From Coniella vitis (lineage: Eukaryota > Ascomycota > Sordariomycetes > Diaporthales > Schizoparmaceae): a DNA stretch of 64,000 nt. The stretch is from contig WUJK01000012.1 in NCBI GenBank assembly GCA_011317545.1, positions 943,001 through 1,007,000 of the forward strand, in the 5' to 3' direction. The notes under the pieces are model-generated. The model was given only the letters and a program-made list of their open reading frames with translations. It was not told where the DNA came from and ran no database searches. Position numbers and translations under genes: made by a program. Shown here in pieces: positions 46,961 through 61,230 of this stretch (within the stretch, counting starts at the first letter, position 1; the number at the start of each line of letters is the position of its first letter).

Positions 46961-48581
46961 TCATGCCGGAGTAATATCATCCAACTCCGCCACCGCCGCC
47001 TCCCAAACCCTCCCTATATGATTCTGATAGATCCAGCTCATATCTCCCCCTTCCTTGATAACCTTACTTTTAACCTTTTCCTCCTCTTTGCGTCTTTCCA
47101 GCTCTTCCTCACTCTCGCCCTCCTGCTTCAGAATATCCTTCTCCAGCTTGGCCAACTTCTCTGCCCTCAATTTCCCCTGCCCACCCAAATACTCATACAT
47201 TCTCGAATAGTACGGCACCCGGATCCGATCAAACAGCGGCAAGGCCCGTGAGGTATCGTTTCCATAGCGTCTCAGCGCCTGCGCAAGCACCCAGCCATCT
47301 TCCATAGCAAATCCTGCCCCGGAACCGAACGCACCGGACAGGGCGTGCGAAGAGTCGCCCACGAGAACGATCTTGCTGTTCCATGTTGTGAGCTGGGCGA
47401 GTTCGGGACCGGCGAAGGCGGCGAATTCGCGCCATGCGCCGGGGGCAATGCGAGAGAGCGCTGTGCGGATCTGCGGCAGGTAGTCCTAAAGATTGTGCGT
47501 GTTACTGGATTGTTGCTGACGGGACGCTCACACTCGCACGGAGCCTCTCCACCAGAAAAGGAGGCTTGAACAGCCACAAGCCGTTTGTTTTGATGGATCT
47601 TGAGTGACAGCGACAAATACAACATACCTTGAAATGCCCCTCGACATACTCGTTACCCACGGGAACCCCCCATACCACCTTACTCGCACTATGCACCTTG
47701 GGATCCTGATACTCGCGGGCAGCAATCTCGCCCAGCCCTTCCCCAACCGGAGAAAAATAGACGTGCGAAGTAGGCAGATGCCACCACGCCGTGATGCCAA
47801 ACCGTTCATCCAGACTCGTCAGGTCCTCAAGGGGCAGCAGCGCGCGCCAGATGGTCGTGCCCGTAAAGGAGATTTGGTAATCGGGCCAGGCGCTGTCGCG
47901 CACGACCGAGCGGATCCCGTCCGCGCCGACGACGAGGTCGGCCGTTTCATGAGTGCCGTCGGCGAAGATGAGTTTGACTCCCTTTGCGCTTCCGGCACCT
48001 CCATCTGTACCGTCCTCTGCTGTCTCGTCCTGGGCACTACTGTCCGCACCGTCCAGATCAACAATCCTCTCCAGCTTCTTGCCAAGCTTGATGACCCCCT
48101 TGGGCACCTGTTCCAGCAAGGCACTCTGCAATTTCGTCCGCTGCGTCCGGATCGTAGGCCTCGCCGTCCACGTCTTGCCGCGGTCCGGCCACCCTTCCGT
48201 GCCCGGCCTGCTGCGCGAATTCCGATGCAGCTCCTCCCCGGTGCGTCCGTTGAGGTTCAGCACGAGGCTGCTCTGGTGTCCGCTGACAAGGCTGTCCGCT
48301 GCGCCGAGAAGCTGGAGGACGTTCCACGAGTTGGCGCCGATGTTGATGCCTGCGCCGACTTCACGCAGCACGGCGTCCTTTTCGTAAATGTGCACCGTGG
48401 TGTTCGGCGCGGAGTTGAGGAGGGCGATGGCTGTTGCGAGTCCGCCTGGCCCGCCGCCTATGATGGCTACTTTGAGGGGCTTGGGGTTGGGCTGGGGCTG
48501 GGGATGGTAGGAGGAGGGCGAGCCGGCGGGAGTGGGCTCGTCAGCCGCCGTGGTGGGCTGAGAGGGGGAGATGCTGCCCAT
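46961..48581 (-). CDS. FAD-dependent monooxygenase, salicylate hydroxylase-like
   Basis: A group A flavoprotein monooxygenase that would hydroxylate an aromatic or similar small substrate using NAD(P)H and oxygen. Exons 48581-47628, 47564-47532 and 47485-46961 join to 1512 nt, or 503 residues. The Rossmann motif VAIIGGGPGGLATAIALL is at residues 40-57, after a Pro/Ser-rich N-terminus. ADLVVGADGIRSVVR is the DG motif, and VLVGDSSHALSGAFGSGAGF is the GD motif. The 33-nt middle exon (PPFLVERLRAS) restores the expected link between EGHFK and DYLPQIRTALSRI. The C-terminus is charged (EEELERRKEEEKVK) and atypically long. No pathway genes lie beside it, so the substrate is unknown. Confidence 0.85.
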
Positions 48582-49309
48582 TGTGAGTGTGGAGTTTCGC
48601 TTTTCTTCTTCCAACGACAAGACTGAATCCAGTTGGCTCGTAGAGCAGAGAGCAAACTATCAAAAGCGACAGAACTAAATAGACTTGAAATAACAATAAT
48701 CATGCAAAGTAACGGCGTAGGTAGATCTATCATATAATTCGACACCGGAGCCAACAAAAACAAAAACACCCAACAATACCGCCAGTGATTCAACCAATAT
48801 CAACACAGTTCCGCCATACCGGGCCTCAATCAGCAATTTGTCAGTGGTCCCACACTTTGAGCACCATTTCATGCACTCGATCAGTTGGCTCTCACCTTTG
48901 AAACCCGCGAGTGCCGGTCCACGTACTACATCGTACGGTCGTTACGAACTTCTGCACTTACCTCTAAGCGTGTCGTCACTAACAAAGCTGATGGCGTGCT
49001 CTCCGCCTAGACGTATACTGAGCCAGATACGGTGCCAGTACAGCGAAAACAGTCGGTTGGCAAGGTGGAGGTGACTGTCATCGATTACAGTGGCATCACC
49101 CTTCTCTAGCTAACAGCCATGAAAAGGCTTGGGGGTCCAGATCAGAACGAGAGAAGCGCATTCTCCTTGTTGGAACATCAACGACAGCACTTGGTGATGA
49201 TTGGACGTAAGCAGGCTTATGACTAAGCCTGCGGAATCCAGCTATATAGTAGAAGAGAAAGTAAGAAAATAAAGTGTGCACAAAGCTTAGTCATCAGCTG
49301 AAACAGGCG
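48582..49309. other. intergenic region up to the second AT-rich block
   Basis: This is the promoter side of the monooxygenase gene, with no further gene. Composition is normal to about 49310, where it changes abruptly to RIP-type sequence. Confidence 0.5.
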
Positions 49310-51230
49310 AAACAAAAGAGAGGTTAAAAGAGTATATATATTCTTTTTTTCTAGCTATAAAAAAGAGCTATTGTTCGAATATTTAAGTATCGCCGAAGCT
49401 ATTATTCTGCTTATATAAAACCTATTATTAGGCTAATATAATAGCTTTCGGGTTAGGGTTAAATACTACTTTTATATACCCCCTAACTGGTAAGGATATC
49501 GCTAGTTGCACTAGTAGCAGCCTAGTATATACTTTAATATATATTCGTCGCGTTTTACTAGTTTAAGATTCCTTCTCTTTCTCCTTTAGATTAACTTAAA
49601 CTTATAAACTATAAGTTAAGTATAATTATTATTTAATATACCTAATTATATATTAATTAATACTCTAACCTATAAATCTAGTAATATAGGTATAGACTAG
49701 TCTATAAATAACGATACTAATATCCCGATTCGCCCTTTTTTATCCTTTAATAACGTTCTAAGTTATAATACTATTTCCGCGCTTAACGAGGTTAAAGAAG
49801 TATTTAGCTCCGAATTTAATAATCTAATAAATAGAATCTACCCTTTATAGGAGTTTACTAATATAATAAGAGAGGATAATAGAGTAATAGGTTAATCTAA
49901 CGATTTAGCCCGGTTAATTAATACTATTATTATTAATACTAACTCTAACGCTAATATTAATACTAATACCGGCGATAATAACCCTTTTTATCTATCCTAT
50001 ATTAGTTATTCCCTCGGTAAGTCTTCTCGTTTAGGCTTATTTTATATAAATCGGCCGATTAATCTTAAAGTTATAGATAATATTTATATATTTATTAATA
50101 ATAATATTATTCCCTATACCGATTCTCCCTGGAAACGGGTATTTAGAATATCTCCTTATACCCCTATTAAGAGAACTAAGTTATAAGTTATTAGTAGTTT
50201 TAAACCTATTAACTCTCGCTCCTAGAAACCTTTTCTTTAGGCTTAACCTTAACTTTTAGCTAAAGATAATAATAATAATAATAATATTAATAACGCTATT
50301 TCGTTTATTACCGCTACCCCTTTTAACCGCCCTAAGACCGTCCGTAAGTATATAATTACTATTATTAAGGAGGGCTAAATTAAGCGCTTAACTCCCTATA
50401 TCGCCTATATTAAGAGTTATAATAATAGTAATAGTAATAATAAATATATCTCTACCTCTAATACCCCTAATTATAACCGTTATTATAAGCAAAATTATAC
50501 TTATATACCTATCCCCCCTATCCTTAAACCCTTTATAAACCGAATCTTCCGTTTTAAACGTATTATTTAAGGTATCGAAGGAAACCTTAATCTTAATAAT
50601 AGGAAGGCGGTATCCGGTATTAAAATAAAGGCTAGTTATACTTCTTAGGTATAAAAAGCTACCCTTAAGCTATAGGAAGGGGGATAATTTAATAATTTAA
50701 ATAGCTTACCTAATAATATAATATCTACTACCGATTATACCGAGCTAAAAGGGGCTATTAACTATCTTTATAACGATCTCCGTTAGGTTAAGGAGTTACT
50801 TAATATAAATAAAAGGGCTAGATAATAGTTAAATAAGCGGAAAGACGAGCTTATATATAGTATTAAGGATTATAAGGTTATATATCTTACTTTAGAGGAG
50901 GAGAAAGCGAGTTTATAAACTAGGATAACCGGTTTTAAACGAAAGAGGACCCGATTTATAGATAAAATTACCGCTTTATAAGAGGAGAATATTAATTTAT
51001 AAGGAGAAAGGACCCGTTTAAGGGAGAAGAATACTTCTTTATAGGCTAGTTCGGACGATTACGATCCGTATAAGAAAGCTTCTATTTAGCGAGAATAGAG
51101 AATTACTTGCGATAAGGCTACTTTAGAGATAATAAAGGTTTTTAATAAAATTCTCCCTAAGCTAAAGGTTTAAAATATAGAGTTTAAGTATTTATATTAA
51201 TAAAAAAGGGGTTTTTAGTATATCCTCTTA
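49310..51230 (+). pseudogene. RIP-destroyed reading frame with C-terminal coiled coil
   Basis: From about 49700 to 51180 a plus-strand frame can be followed through stops that restore to Gln or Trp codons. It has an Asn/Thr-rich middle and a long charged heptad region near 50860-51060 (EEEKASL, FKRKRTRF, DKITAL, EENINL, ERTRLREKNTSL). That pattern strongly implies a former coiled-coil protein, such as a retroelement gag-like or accessory protein. It lies opposite the copia element and convergent to it. No domain family could be assigned. Confidence 0.4.
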
Positions 51231-54200
51231 TTATTTTATTATAATATTATAATTATTTTATATTTAAATAATCGTAATTAAATTTTAAAGATTTAAAAGA
51301 GCTTTAAAATACTTAAATTAAGCTCGATTTAGCGGTTTAGTTAAACCGTCGGTTAATATCTATTTTATAGGTAAATATATAACTTTAAATATATCTTTTT
51401 AATATTTCTATTTAAGCTATAGTTAATTAATATTAACGTACTTAAGCTTTATACTAATTTTCTTACGTTTAGCTATTATTAGCTATATTATCTACTAATT
51501 ATTATAGTAGATATTCTATATCTCCCTAAGGTTTATAGAGATATCTCGAAGTAAATATTTAAACGTTATTATTTCCTTTACTATTAAAGATAGGGTATTA
51601 AGCTCCGCCTTTATAATAGATATAATAATCGTAGATTATTTACCTAATTTCTAAGCGATTATACCCCCGAATAATATAAATATATATCTAAATATAGATT
51701 TTCGGTCCTTTATATTATCTATAAAGGATAAATCTCCCGATATATATAATACTTATACTTTAGAAGCTATACTATTATACTAAATACTTAAGAATCTAGT
51801 TCTATAAAGGTATTTAATTACCTAATCGGTAGCTTTATAATATACTTAACTTAGGTTTATAAGGAAACGAGAAAGGAATAAGTATATAAATATTATATTT
51901 AGGTATAGTATAATAGCTATATAGAGGATAGAACCGATCTTCTCTTAATATAACTTTACCTCTTCTTTTATAGCTTTATTTATATTCTTTTTAAGCTTAG
52001 CGAAGGGCGAGATTAGTAAATAGGGTAGAAATACTAATATATCCGTTAAACCGAACTTTTTAGCTACCTTTTCGATATAGGTATTATAAAGAAGGCGAAT
52101 AGTTATTTTGCTTCGATTACGTATTATTCGGATACTTAGGAACTATTCGGCTAATCCTTAGTTAATAATATCGTACGCCTTAATAATACTCTCTTTAATT
52201 CTTATTACTTTTACTTTAGCCGATTATAGATAAAATATTAAGATATTATCTATATAGAATAATAGAGTAATTTTATTATCTTTACTTTTAAATATATATA
52301 ATTTTTTAGATAATAGCTTAAGCTTAAGTTCTCTAAGGGTATTATAAAGGTCTTTATACTATATAAGGGGCGAATTATATAAATTATAGAGTACTTTCTT
52401 TAACTTAGCAATTTTATCGATAACTTTAAATCCGTTTAGTAGTTTAATATATATTTCCTCTTATCCTTCTCTATTAGCGTTAAGGAACGCTCCGGTTATA
52501 TCTATTTAATCTACCTCTAGGTCCTTTTAAGCTATAATAGCTATAAATATACGAAAAGCGTATATTATAAGTATTATAGTATAGGTATCGAAGATATTAG
52601 TATCCTATAGATCTCCTTTTATATAAATCCGTACTTTAAATAAGGATAGGATATTATTACCGTCTATTTTATAACGAAATACCTATTTAAGCGGTAATAG
52701 CTTATTATATACCTTCGCCCTATCGACTTTCTCCTATATATATATAGTTATTAATTAGTATATCTCCTTTCTTATAGCCTTAAACTATTAGTTACGGAAA
52801 GGTAACTTCTAAGCTTATACTTAATTTAATAATTCTTTAGGTAGGTTATTAATATACTAGGGATATAATATAAATTTAGTAATTTTATCCTATATCTAAC
52901 TAGGCGTATTATTAGCGTTAACCGCTATTATAAATATAGCGTATAATATAGTATATCTTATATTTAGTTCCGGCTATATATCTATTAGTATAATAGCTAG
53001 ATAAGCTTATTATCGCCTAAATAGGTAAAATACGCTTATAAAGGCGAACAGCCTTCGGATAAATAGCTTAAGTAGCTCGGAGTTCTTTCTTTTATACCTA
53101 CGAATAGGCGTTTATTTAAATACTCTTTATATTAATACTCTCTATCTATTAGATCTCTATAAAAAGGGCGGAATATCCTATTATATATCCTCCTCGATTC
53201 TAATAATTAGATATTTCTAATTAATTAGATTATCTCGGCTATTTATAAGTAATAGTTATTATAGTTAAGGCTTAGATTAATAATCCTTATTATATATTAA
53301 TAATTAATATTCTAGCGGTTCCTCGATTTTAAGGGGTAATTTATCTACTTTAACGAGTTATATATCGCTAATAGGGTTTATATTTATAGATTATTTATCT
53401 TCTCTAGCTATAAAGCTAATAGGGTCTTTATCTACCTTTATATTATTATTAATAGGGTTTATTTAAGTTTATATATATATAAAGGCGTTACTTTATTATA
53501 ATTAAATATAGTTATCTAAGCTTTAATAGCGATTAGAGAGTTATAAGTTCTTTATATTTAACTTAGGTATAAGTATATCCTTTATAATCTAATCCGGAAT
53601 ACCTTCTAAACTATCTATATAAGGCTATTTACCCCCTAGTTCTAAGGGCGGACTAACGTTAATATATATTATATATAGGTTTAAGTCGGTTACTTAAGAT
53701 AAAAAGGTATAATATTCTCTTATATCTATTTAAATATATAAAGTATCTAAAATCTCCTTTAGTTTTATCTCTTATAATAGTATTTTCTCGAACTTATAAT
53801 TAGGAAGGGGCTATTTAAGCCTCTCCTTTAACGGGTTATAGAAGACTATCTTATTAAACTAAATATTCCTTATTATATATATTATATTTATAAAGGGTAT
53901 TTATACTCTAAAGATATTTAAAGCGATATAGCTTATAAGATATTTAATATATATACGTTCCGCTATTTTTATCTCTTTCCTAAAGTTTCCTACTTCTCTC
54001 TCTACTCTAAGTATATAAGTACGATAGCCGTAGGTATAAATATAGCTTTAATTAAGGTAAAGGTCTTTATCTAATAGTATTATCGGTATATTCCGATAAA
54101 ACTATCCCTTAAATAGACTATTTAGGGATTATTAATACTTTATTACTATTAGGCTAATATTATATAAATAGGCTACTATTTTTATCGCTTCGGGCTATAG

Positions 54201-56600
54201 ATAAGATAGTAGGTTTATAGATAATAGTATTACTAATTATTTCTTAATTAATTTATACCCTATTTTCTCGGTTATACCGTTAGGCTCTTTTATATATAAA
54301 GGGGTTACTTTAAATTCGATTCCTACCTCTTAGTATTATTATATATAGGCTATACTATAGTTTATATATAGAACGGCGGCTTTACCGTTTTAGCGGATTT
54401 TATATATATTAAGCTAAAACTACTAGTATACCTAGGCGATAAAGTTATAAACTAAGCTAAAGACCGTCGGTTTTATCTTATCTATAGCTATAGAGATAAA
54501 GATTTTACCTAAGAACTTATCTTTAAATACTATTATATACCTAGCCCCTCCTATACCCGAGTAAAACGTAAATATATCCTAATAAACCTTTTAGAAGGGC
54601 TTAGGGCTAGTATTCTTAGACGGTCCTCGGTATATAATATAAGTTAGGAACGCTTTTATATAATATTCGTAATTTAATCTTTATATACCGTTTATTTTAA
54701 CTCCGTAGGCTTATTAGACTAGTTTTTATAGTATTTATACGCCTAAATAGCTTAAATATAAATACTATAGGTACTCCGAATCCTCTCGGTCTTTAAGTAG
54801 ATTAAAAGATAAACGAAATAGTAAGTTCGAAACGGGTAGATATAGTATACCGGCTTTACTAAACGGAATAAAAAAGGGTAATAATAGATAAGAGGAGTAA
54901 TATAGAATATATTTAAAGAAGGCTAAGTTAAAATATCTTTTTAAGATTATTAGAACTTTATTATCGCTTAGATCGCCTAAACGTAATATATAATTAAAAC
55001 TATAATACTAAACTCCCCTTTTAGCGAATAACGCTTTAGAGATAATATTTATATAAAAACCTTCTATTAAGTATACCTTTTTAAGAATAAGGTTATATAT
55101 TTTATTATTAAGGTATTATTTAATAATTCGTATATTATATCCTTTAACTAGGAATAAGGTATTACTTATACTAACGGTTATACTATTATCTTTAGGGATA
55201 AATAACCTATCCTCTAGAAGTAAGATATTATTAATAAGGTATATAGCTCTATAATTATCTAAAACAGTGCTTTATAAGAGGTTATAATAGCCTTCCTCGA
55301 TTATAGAAAAGGCTCTATTAAACTAATTCTAAAAGAGTAGGTTTAGGTTAATTACTATTATAATTTAGGCTAAATAGGATTATAATAACTAAGATAAAGA
55401 GATTATATATATTATACTTTATATAAATATATATATAAAATATAGTATAACTAAAGGAAAAGATATAAAGAAATAGAGTATATAGGCGTTTTAAGCCCCG
55501 TTTATCCTTCGAGGTATCCTCTTATATACTTATTATCTTTATTATTATTATTCGTTTACCCTAATAGGCCCGAACTACCTAAATTAGGAAAATCTAATAA
55601 GTTCTAGCCGTTAGGTAGCTATTTCTTCGTAATAAGTTTATTAATAAGGTATTTATATTACCTTAGTCCTAACTTCTACTATATATAGTAAATCTCTTTC
55701 TTATTTAGTATAGCCTTTATATTATCCGGTTTCGTTCTATTATATACCTATCTAAGCCGCTAATAGGTTTATAATTACTAGCTATAATAATAAGATAGAG
55801 TTTTATATAGATATTTATAATCTAAACGCTTTTTATTAGTAGAGGATTTATCGGAATTACCGTTTTATACCGAGTTAATATAGATTAACGTATTAAATAC
55901 GTTAATACCCGTTTTAAACCCTTTACTAAAGATTAAATCGATTAAGAGAAGGGTAGAATAAGCCTTAGAGTAATATTTAATAAATAGGATATCCTTACTA
56001 ATTACCTAATTTATAATATAATCCTATAATATTCGAATTACCTAGTCTAAAGCTAAGCGATATTAAATAGCTATAAGGAATAGCTCTATAGTATATATTC
56101 CCGTAGCCTTAGGGAGGTTGTTTATTTTAGCTTAAATATACGCCTATATATACTTATTTAGCTATTTAGAGGCTAAAGTCGGATATCTAGCCTTTTCGAG
56201 AACTATAAAATATTTTTAGTAAACGAAGTTTTATATAATAATATCCGAAGGTAATAATTCCTCCTTTAGTTTCTCTATAAGGTCCTTAAGTATCTATTAA
56301 CCTTTAATCTTAGCGAGGTTTATATAAATAAGCTAAAGTAAAGAGTTTAGGATTATCTTATTAATCTAGGTAGCGATCTTTTCGAGAGCTATTTTCTTCT
56401 CCTTCTCGGCCGATAGACCGATTTAATAGTTTCGGACCTATTTATTATAAAATCGCTAGTATTATTCCTATATCGGAGGTACGAATCCCTTATCTAAGTT
56501 ATCGTAAATCTTCTTATAATCGTTAAGAAGACCTCCGTATAGTATTTTATCCGATTATACTTATATAGGGATATTTAGACTAGTTATTTATATATTAGGG
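51231..56600 (-). mobile_element. RIP-degenerated Ty1/copia retrotransposon
   Basis: Minus-strand conceptual translation gives copia pol. The RT active-site box reads FYIDNILIF at 52259-52233, a mutated YVDD box. It is followed by KVKVIRIKESIIKAYDII and, further downstream, KFGLTDIL. An RNase H/C-terminal block lies near 51750-51690 (SGDLSFIDNIKDRKS). Regions toward 54000-56000 should be integrase and gag, but they are too altered to delimit. The minus-strand order agrees with copia (integrase before RT). LTRs could not be recognised. The upper border is abrupt at 56601, where the gypsy repeat begins. Confidence 0.7.
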
Positions 56601-59600
56601 TATAAACGGGTATCGAGAGAGCGTTCGTAGTTTCGATCCTAATTTCTATTATTAATTAACTTAAGGAGAGAAGTAAGGGTAGTATTTATATAACGGCGCG
56701 AGAGCTACTCTTAAATAGCTCTTATATTTAGAATCTACCCGTAGATAGAGTATTCTATAGGTCTACCGTCGATATAGGTTCTATTACCGATAGTCTTTTA
56801 TATAGCTTATAACCTATTCGGAAAACGCTCTTATTTTAGCGCTTATATAATACTAGTCTCTAAACGAGAAGGGAATATATTAACTAAGGCTTTATACCCT
56901 AATATACCGAAGCTATATATTTACCTATAGGCTTATAATATTACCCCCCTGCTTAGGCCGAACGCCCTCTTATAAAGCTGTATATAATATAATAGCTACC
57001 TAAAAAGTATAACGATATAACGTTACTACGCCCGCTTGCCTTATTAAAGGAGCCTCGTTCTTATACCTAATAAGTATAAAAGGAGTCTTATATCTATAAA
57101 GCTCCCTTTAACCTAGCTCTCGGTAAATTTATAAGTTCTACTACTTATTATTTATTAATAGAATAATAGTAACGCCCTTAACTTAATAGGCGGTTATAGA
57201 TATAATATCTTTACTCTTTAAAGCCTCGAAAAAGTATAAATACCCCTTTAACCCCTACTCTAGGGGTTATTCCTTCCTCTTAATTAAATTAAAGCCCTTA
57301 TAAATTATACGAAACTAACCTCTATAATAATAAGGTAAGTATTACGCCTTCCCTATTTATCCTTTACTTATATTTAGCTCTATTAGTAATATAAATATTA
57401 CTACTTGCTCTAAGTAAGCTAATATAGCTCTTACCGCTATACCTATTGCTACTACCCCTATTATTATTATAAGCTTTATAACTACTCTTATAGTAATAAT
57501 ACCTATAGTTACCGTTATAATTACTCCTACCGCGCTTATTACTACTCCTACCGCTGCTATCCTCGCCCTTACCGCTATTTAGCTCGATAAGGCTATTAAT
57601 AAGCTTATTTAGAGTATTATCGCTACTAACCTATAGCTTTAACCTTATATTACCCTCCCCGAGGGTATTAAGGATAAATAATACCTACCTTATATTATAA
57701 GGGCTTCTAAGAACCCCTTCTCCCTCTACCTCTACAGTATTAGTAAGTAGCGCTTACCCTACTTCTTCGCAGCTCGCTCCTCCCCGTGCTTATATACTCT
57801 AAATAATCTCCGCCCCTAGGCCCTCGCCGCTCTCGCCGCTCGCTATACCTATAACTACCTACCTAAATTAGGTAAAACTTAGGCTAACTATAATAAAGTT
57901 CGGTTATTAAATAATAAGTATACCCGTAGTATATATACCCCCTATTCCTTCCCTACTTATATCCTATTAACTTTATATTAACGCTATAGCTATAAGCTTA
58001 TATACTATTAGGCGGTAATACTAAAGGATATTACCGATTTACTAGTAAAGCTTATAGAAAGGGGTAGTAAGGGTAAGGGCTTAATTAGTATTAAAATAAA
58101 GCGTAATATTAACGATAACCCTTATTCTAATAAAACTAAGGAGAGTAATTCTAATAATAAGGAGGAGGTAAGTAAGGATAAATATATAGCTATATTAGTA
58201 TACGTTTTATATATAGTTTTCTTTTTATTTATAGTATTTAATTTCCCCGCTCTTCTTCTCTACGATTTTAAGCTATTATAACTTATAATACTACTATAGT
58301 ATTACTTAAACTCCTTAAGAGTAATTATATCTTTAAATTCGGATAATAGCTATTAATCTAGTTAATCCTATCCGATTTATTTAACTAGGACTTTATATTA
58401 TAATATTCCGTCCGTTTTCGTATAGCCTTTATATAGCTTATTATATACTCTAATAATACTTTCTGCCTAATACTTAGGTTCCTTTCCCTCTTTAATTATA
58501 ATAGGGTTAAGCCGGTATTCTTTTTATACCTATAATAGGAGCGGGTTTTATATAGCTCGAATTAGGAGATCTATATAAAAATAAGGGTAAATACCAGGCG
58601 GGATATCTAATTTTACTATATAAGGGCTAATAATATATATTATAGTATATTTCTTATATAGCTAGGCTAATTTCTTTAAAGGGCGATCGGTAGTAATATT
58701 TTATAGGAAGAGCTAAACCTTATCGCCCTTAATAAGCCGCTTTATAACTATTCGTAACTTATTTATAGATTCTTCTATTTATTATTATATAATTATTATT
58801 ATAGCTTAAGCGAAAATAGTTATATCTTTAAACCGTTAGACGAAGTTCTCGGCTTAAACTTTAAGCGCTTATATTAATAATATATTATACTCTATTTATT
58901 CGATTAGATTTATATAATAGCTATATAGGATAAAGAATAGGCTAAAGCTAATTATACTAATATCCCTATTATTAATAGCTAGTTAAGCGCTAGGTAAGAG
59001 TATCGGCTAATCTAATTATATATATATAATAAACGCTTAAAGGTAATTTATAACCTTTTAGTTTACCTTTTTTATAACTCTATCCGTTTATAGATAGAAA
59101 GCGGTATTTAAATACTACTCTATCTTTATAAGCTTATATAATCGGCGCTAAAACCCTTTTACTTAATTCGAGCTTTAGTTATTAATTATTACCTTAGGGA
59201 AATTATAGAACTATTAGTAATAATATAAGAACCGCTTTATATATACTTCCGTACTTATATTATATATAGCTTCGAGTATAATAGCTTTCGTTAATCGGTT
59301 TATAATTATTATTAAATAAGCCTCTCTTATATCGTCCTTATAGGGGAGGTTAATTATAAAGTTTACGGATAATTCGCTTTATACCCGCTTAGGTATTAAT
59401 AGGGGCTTAAGAAGGCCCTTCCTTTAATATCTTTATACTATTTTATATCTATAAACGTTATAATTTTATATAAACCGCTGAATATTATAATATATATCTA
59501 GCTAGAAATAGCCCCTTATTATTATCGTAATAGTAATATCCCTCCTTAAGTAGTTAGATAGGGTAGAATTATAGATACTTTATATTAGTTTAGTATATAG

Positions 59601-61230
59601 GGGTTTCTAATCCGGTAATTAGAATTATTTATAGAATTTAAATAATCCTTTCTTATCGATCGAATACTCCGCTATAAATACCTTAATAAGCTTACCTTCG
59701 GATATCCGTAGGTAAAGGGGAAAAGAGTATTTACCCCTATAAACTACGCCTATAAGCTAGGAGTATACCTTATTATATAAGGTAATATTATTCTATAAGC
59801 GTTAGAGCTCCTTTTATATAAAAACCTTACTATTTATTAATAATAGCTTATTATATATTATAACTTAGTTTATCTTTATCGATAATAATAGCTAGATTTA
59901 CCTATTAGTAAGGTATTTATTAGATATATTATATAATATATCCTACTCCCTCTTTAAAAGGGTATCTAAACGCTTATTAATTACTCCCGTATAATAGACT
60001 AAATAATATTAAAAATAAGCTATTATCTTAGATTAGTAAACCTATCTTTCGGTAAAACGCTATAATATTATAAAATATTCGAAGTTCTTATAATCCGAGT
60101 AAATTATAAATAGTAATATAATACCCCTAAGCTTTATATCCTATACTCTTAAATAATTAATAATAGCTAATAATTCCTTATTATAAATCTTATAATTATA
60201 CTCTATAGGGCTTAAGCGGTATAAATAATATATTATCGGGCGGAGGATATTATACTTATCCCTCTAAGAGAGATAGCTATTTAACGAATAACTAAAGTAA
60301 TCCGCTTTTAATATTATCTCCTTATCCGGATCCTATTAGGTAAATATAAGCTTATTAATAAAAAGATACTTTAGCTATTCGAATATAACTTCTTCCTATT
60401 CCCCGAACCTAAATAAAACCCCCTTCTTAGTTAAAGCTAGAAAGGGCCTTATAACTTCGGAATAATTAGTAATAAACTAACGATAGAAGTTTATAAATCC
60501 TAAGAAGCTATAAACTCCCTTAACTATCTTCAGAGCCTCTTAATTATATATAATATATACCTTCTCGGGGTTTATATAAATCCCTACCCCTACTTCGATA
60601 ATAAAGCCTAAATACTTCGTTTCGGTTATACCGAATTCGTATTTAATAATATTTAAATTTAGACCTATTATTTCGAGAGCGTATAATACTAGCTTTACCT
60701 TTACTCGGTAATCTTTAGCTATACCGTCGGTATATATTAGAATATTATTAATATAAGCTAAATAGAAGATATTTAGGTAAGGGCGTAGAGTATTATTAAT
60801 ATAGCGTTAGAACGTTATAGGAGTACTTATAAATCCGAACGGGGTTATTAGCTATTCGAAGAAGCTATACCTTATATAAAAGGCGGTTTTCTATTTATCT
60901 CCTTCCTTAATATAAAGCTTATAAAACGCTACTTATATATTAAGCTTAGTAAAATATTTAGCGTTTATAATATTAGATAAGGTCTCTTTAATAAGGGGGA
61001 GCGGGTAGCGGTTAGCTTCCGAAATAGCGTTAAGTATATAATAATCTATATAAAAATAAAGGCCGCCCTATAGTTTTTTAATAAAGATTATAAAATCTCT
61101 TATTAAGGAGCTATTAGCTCTAATATAGCTTATATCGAATAGCTTAGTAAGAGTCTTCCTTAGTACGATAAGTTCTTCTCTAGATATTCCGTATAATAGG
61201 CCCTATAAAGCGTTTATAATAGACTTATCT
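56601..61230 (-). mobile_element. RIP-degenerated Ty3/gypsy retrotransposon unit
   Basis: Minus-strand translation gives an RT starting near 61225 (LLYGISREELIVLRKTL), then NRYPLPLIKETLS (61010-60984) and the active-site block YINNILIYT (60758-60729, a mutated YLDDILIYS). LGFINFYRQFITNYS, RNase H and integrase blocks follow down to about 58600. Below that, 57650-57370 encodes a Gly/Asn/Ser/Arg-rich gag-like segment of the next unit. The sequence 56602-59030 is repeated at 61231-63840, showing a head-to-tail arrangement. Together the copies suggest elements sharing LTRs. Confidence 0.72.

Noticed and set aside
47604..48626. 340-codon plus-strand frame under the monooxygenase
   Set aside because: Antisense shadow of a spliced FAD monooxygenase with all motifs; its own translation is low-complexity and unrecognised.
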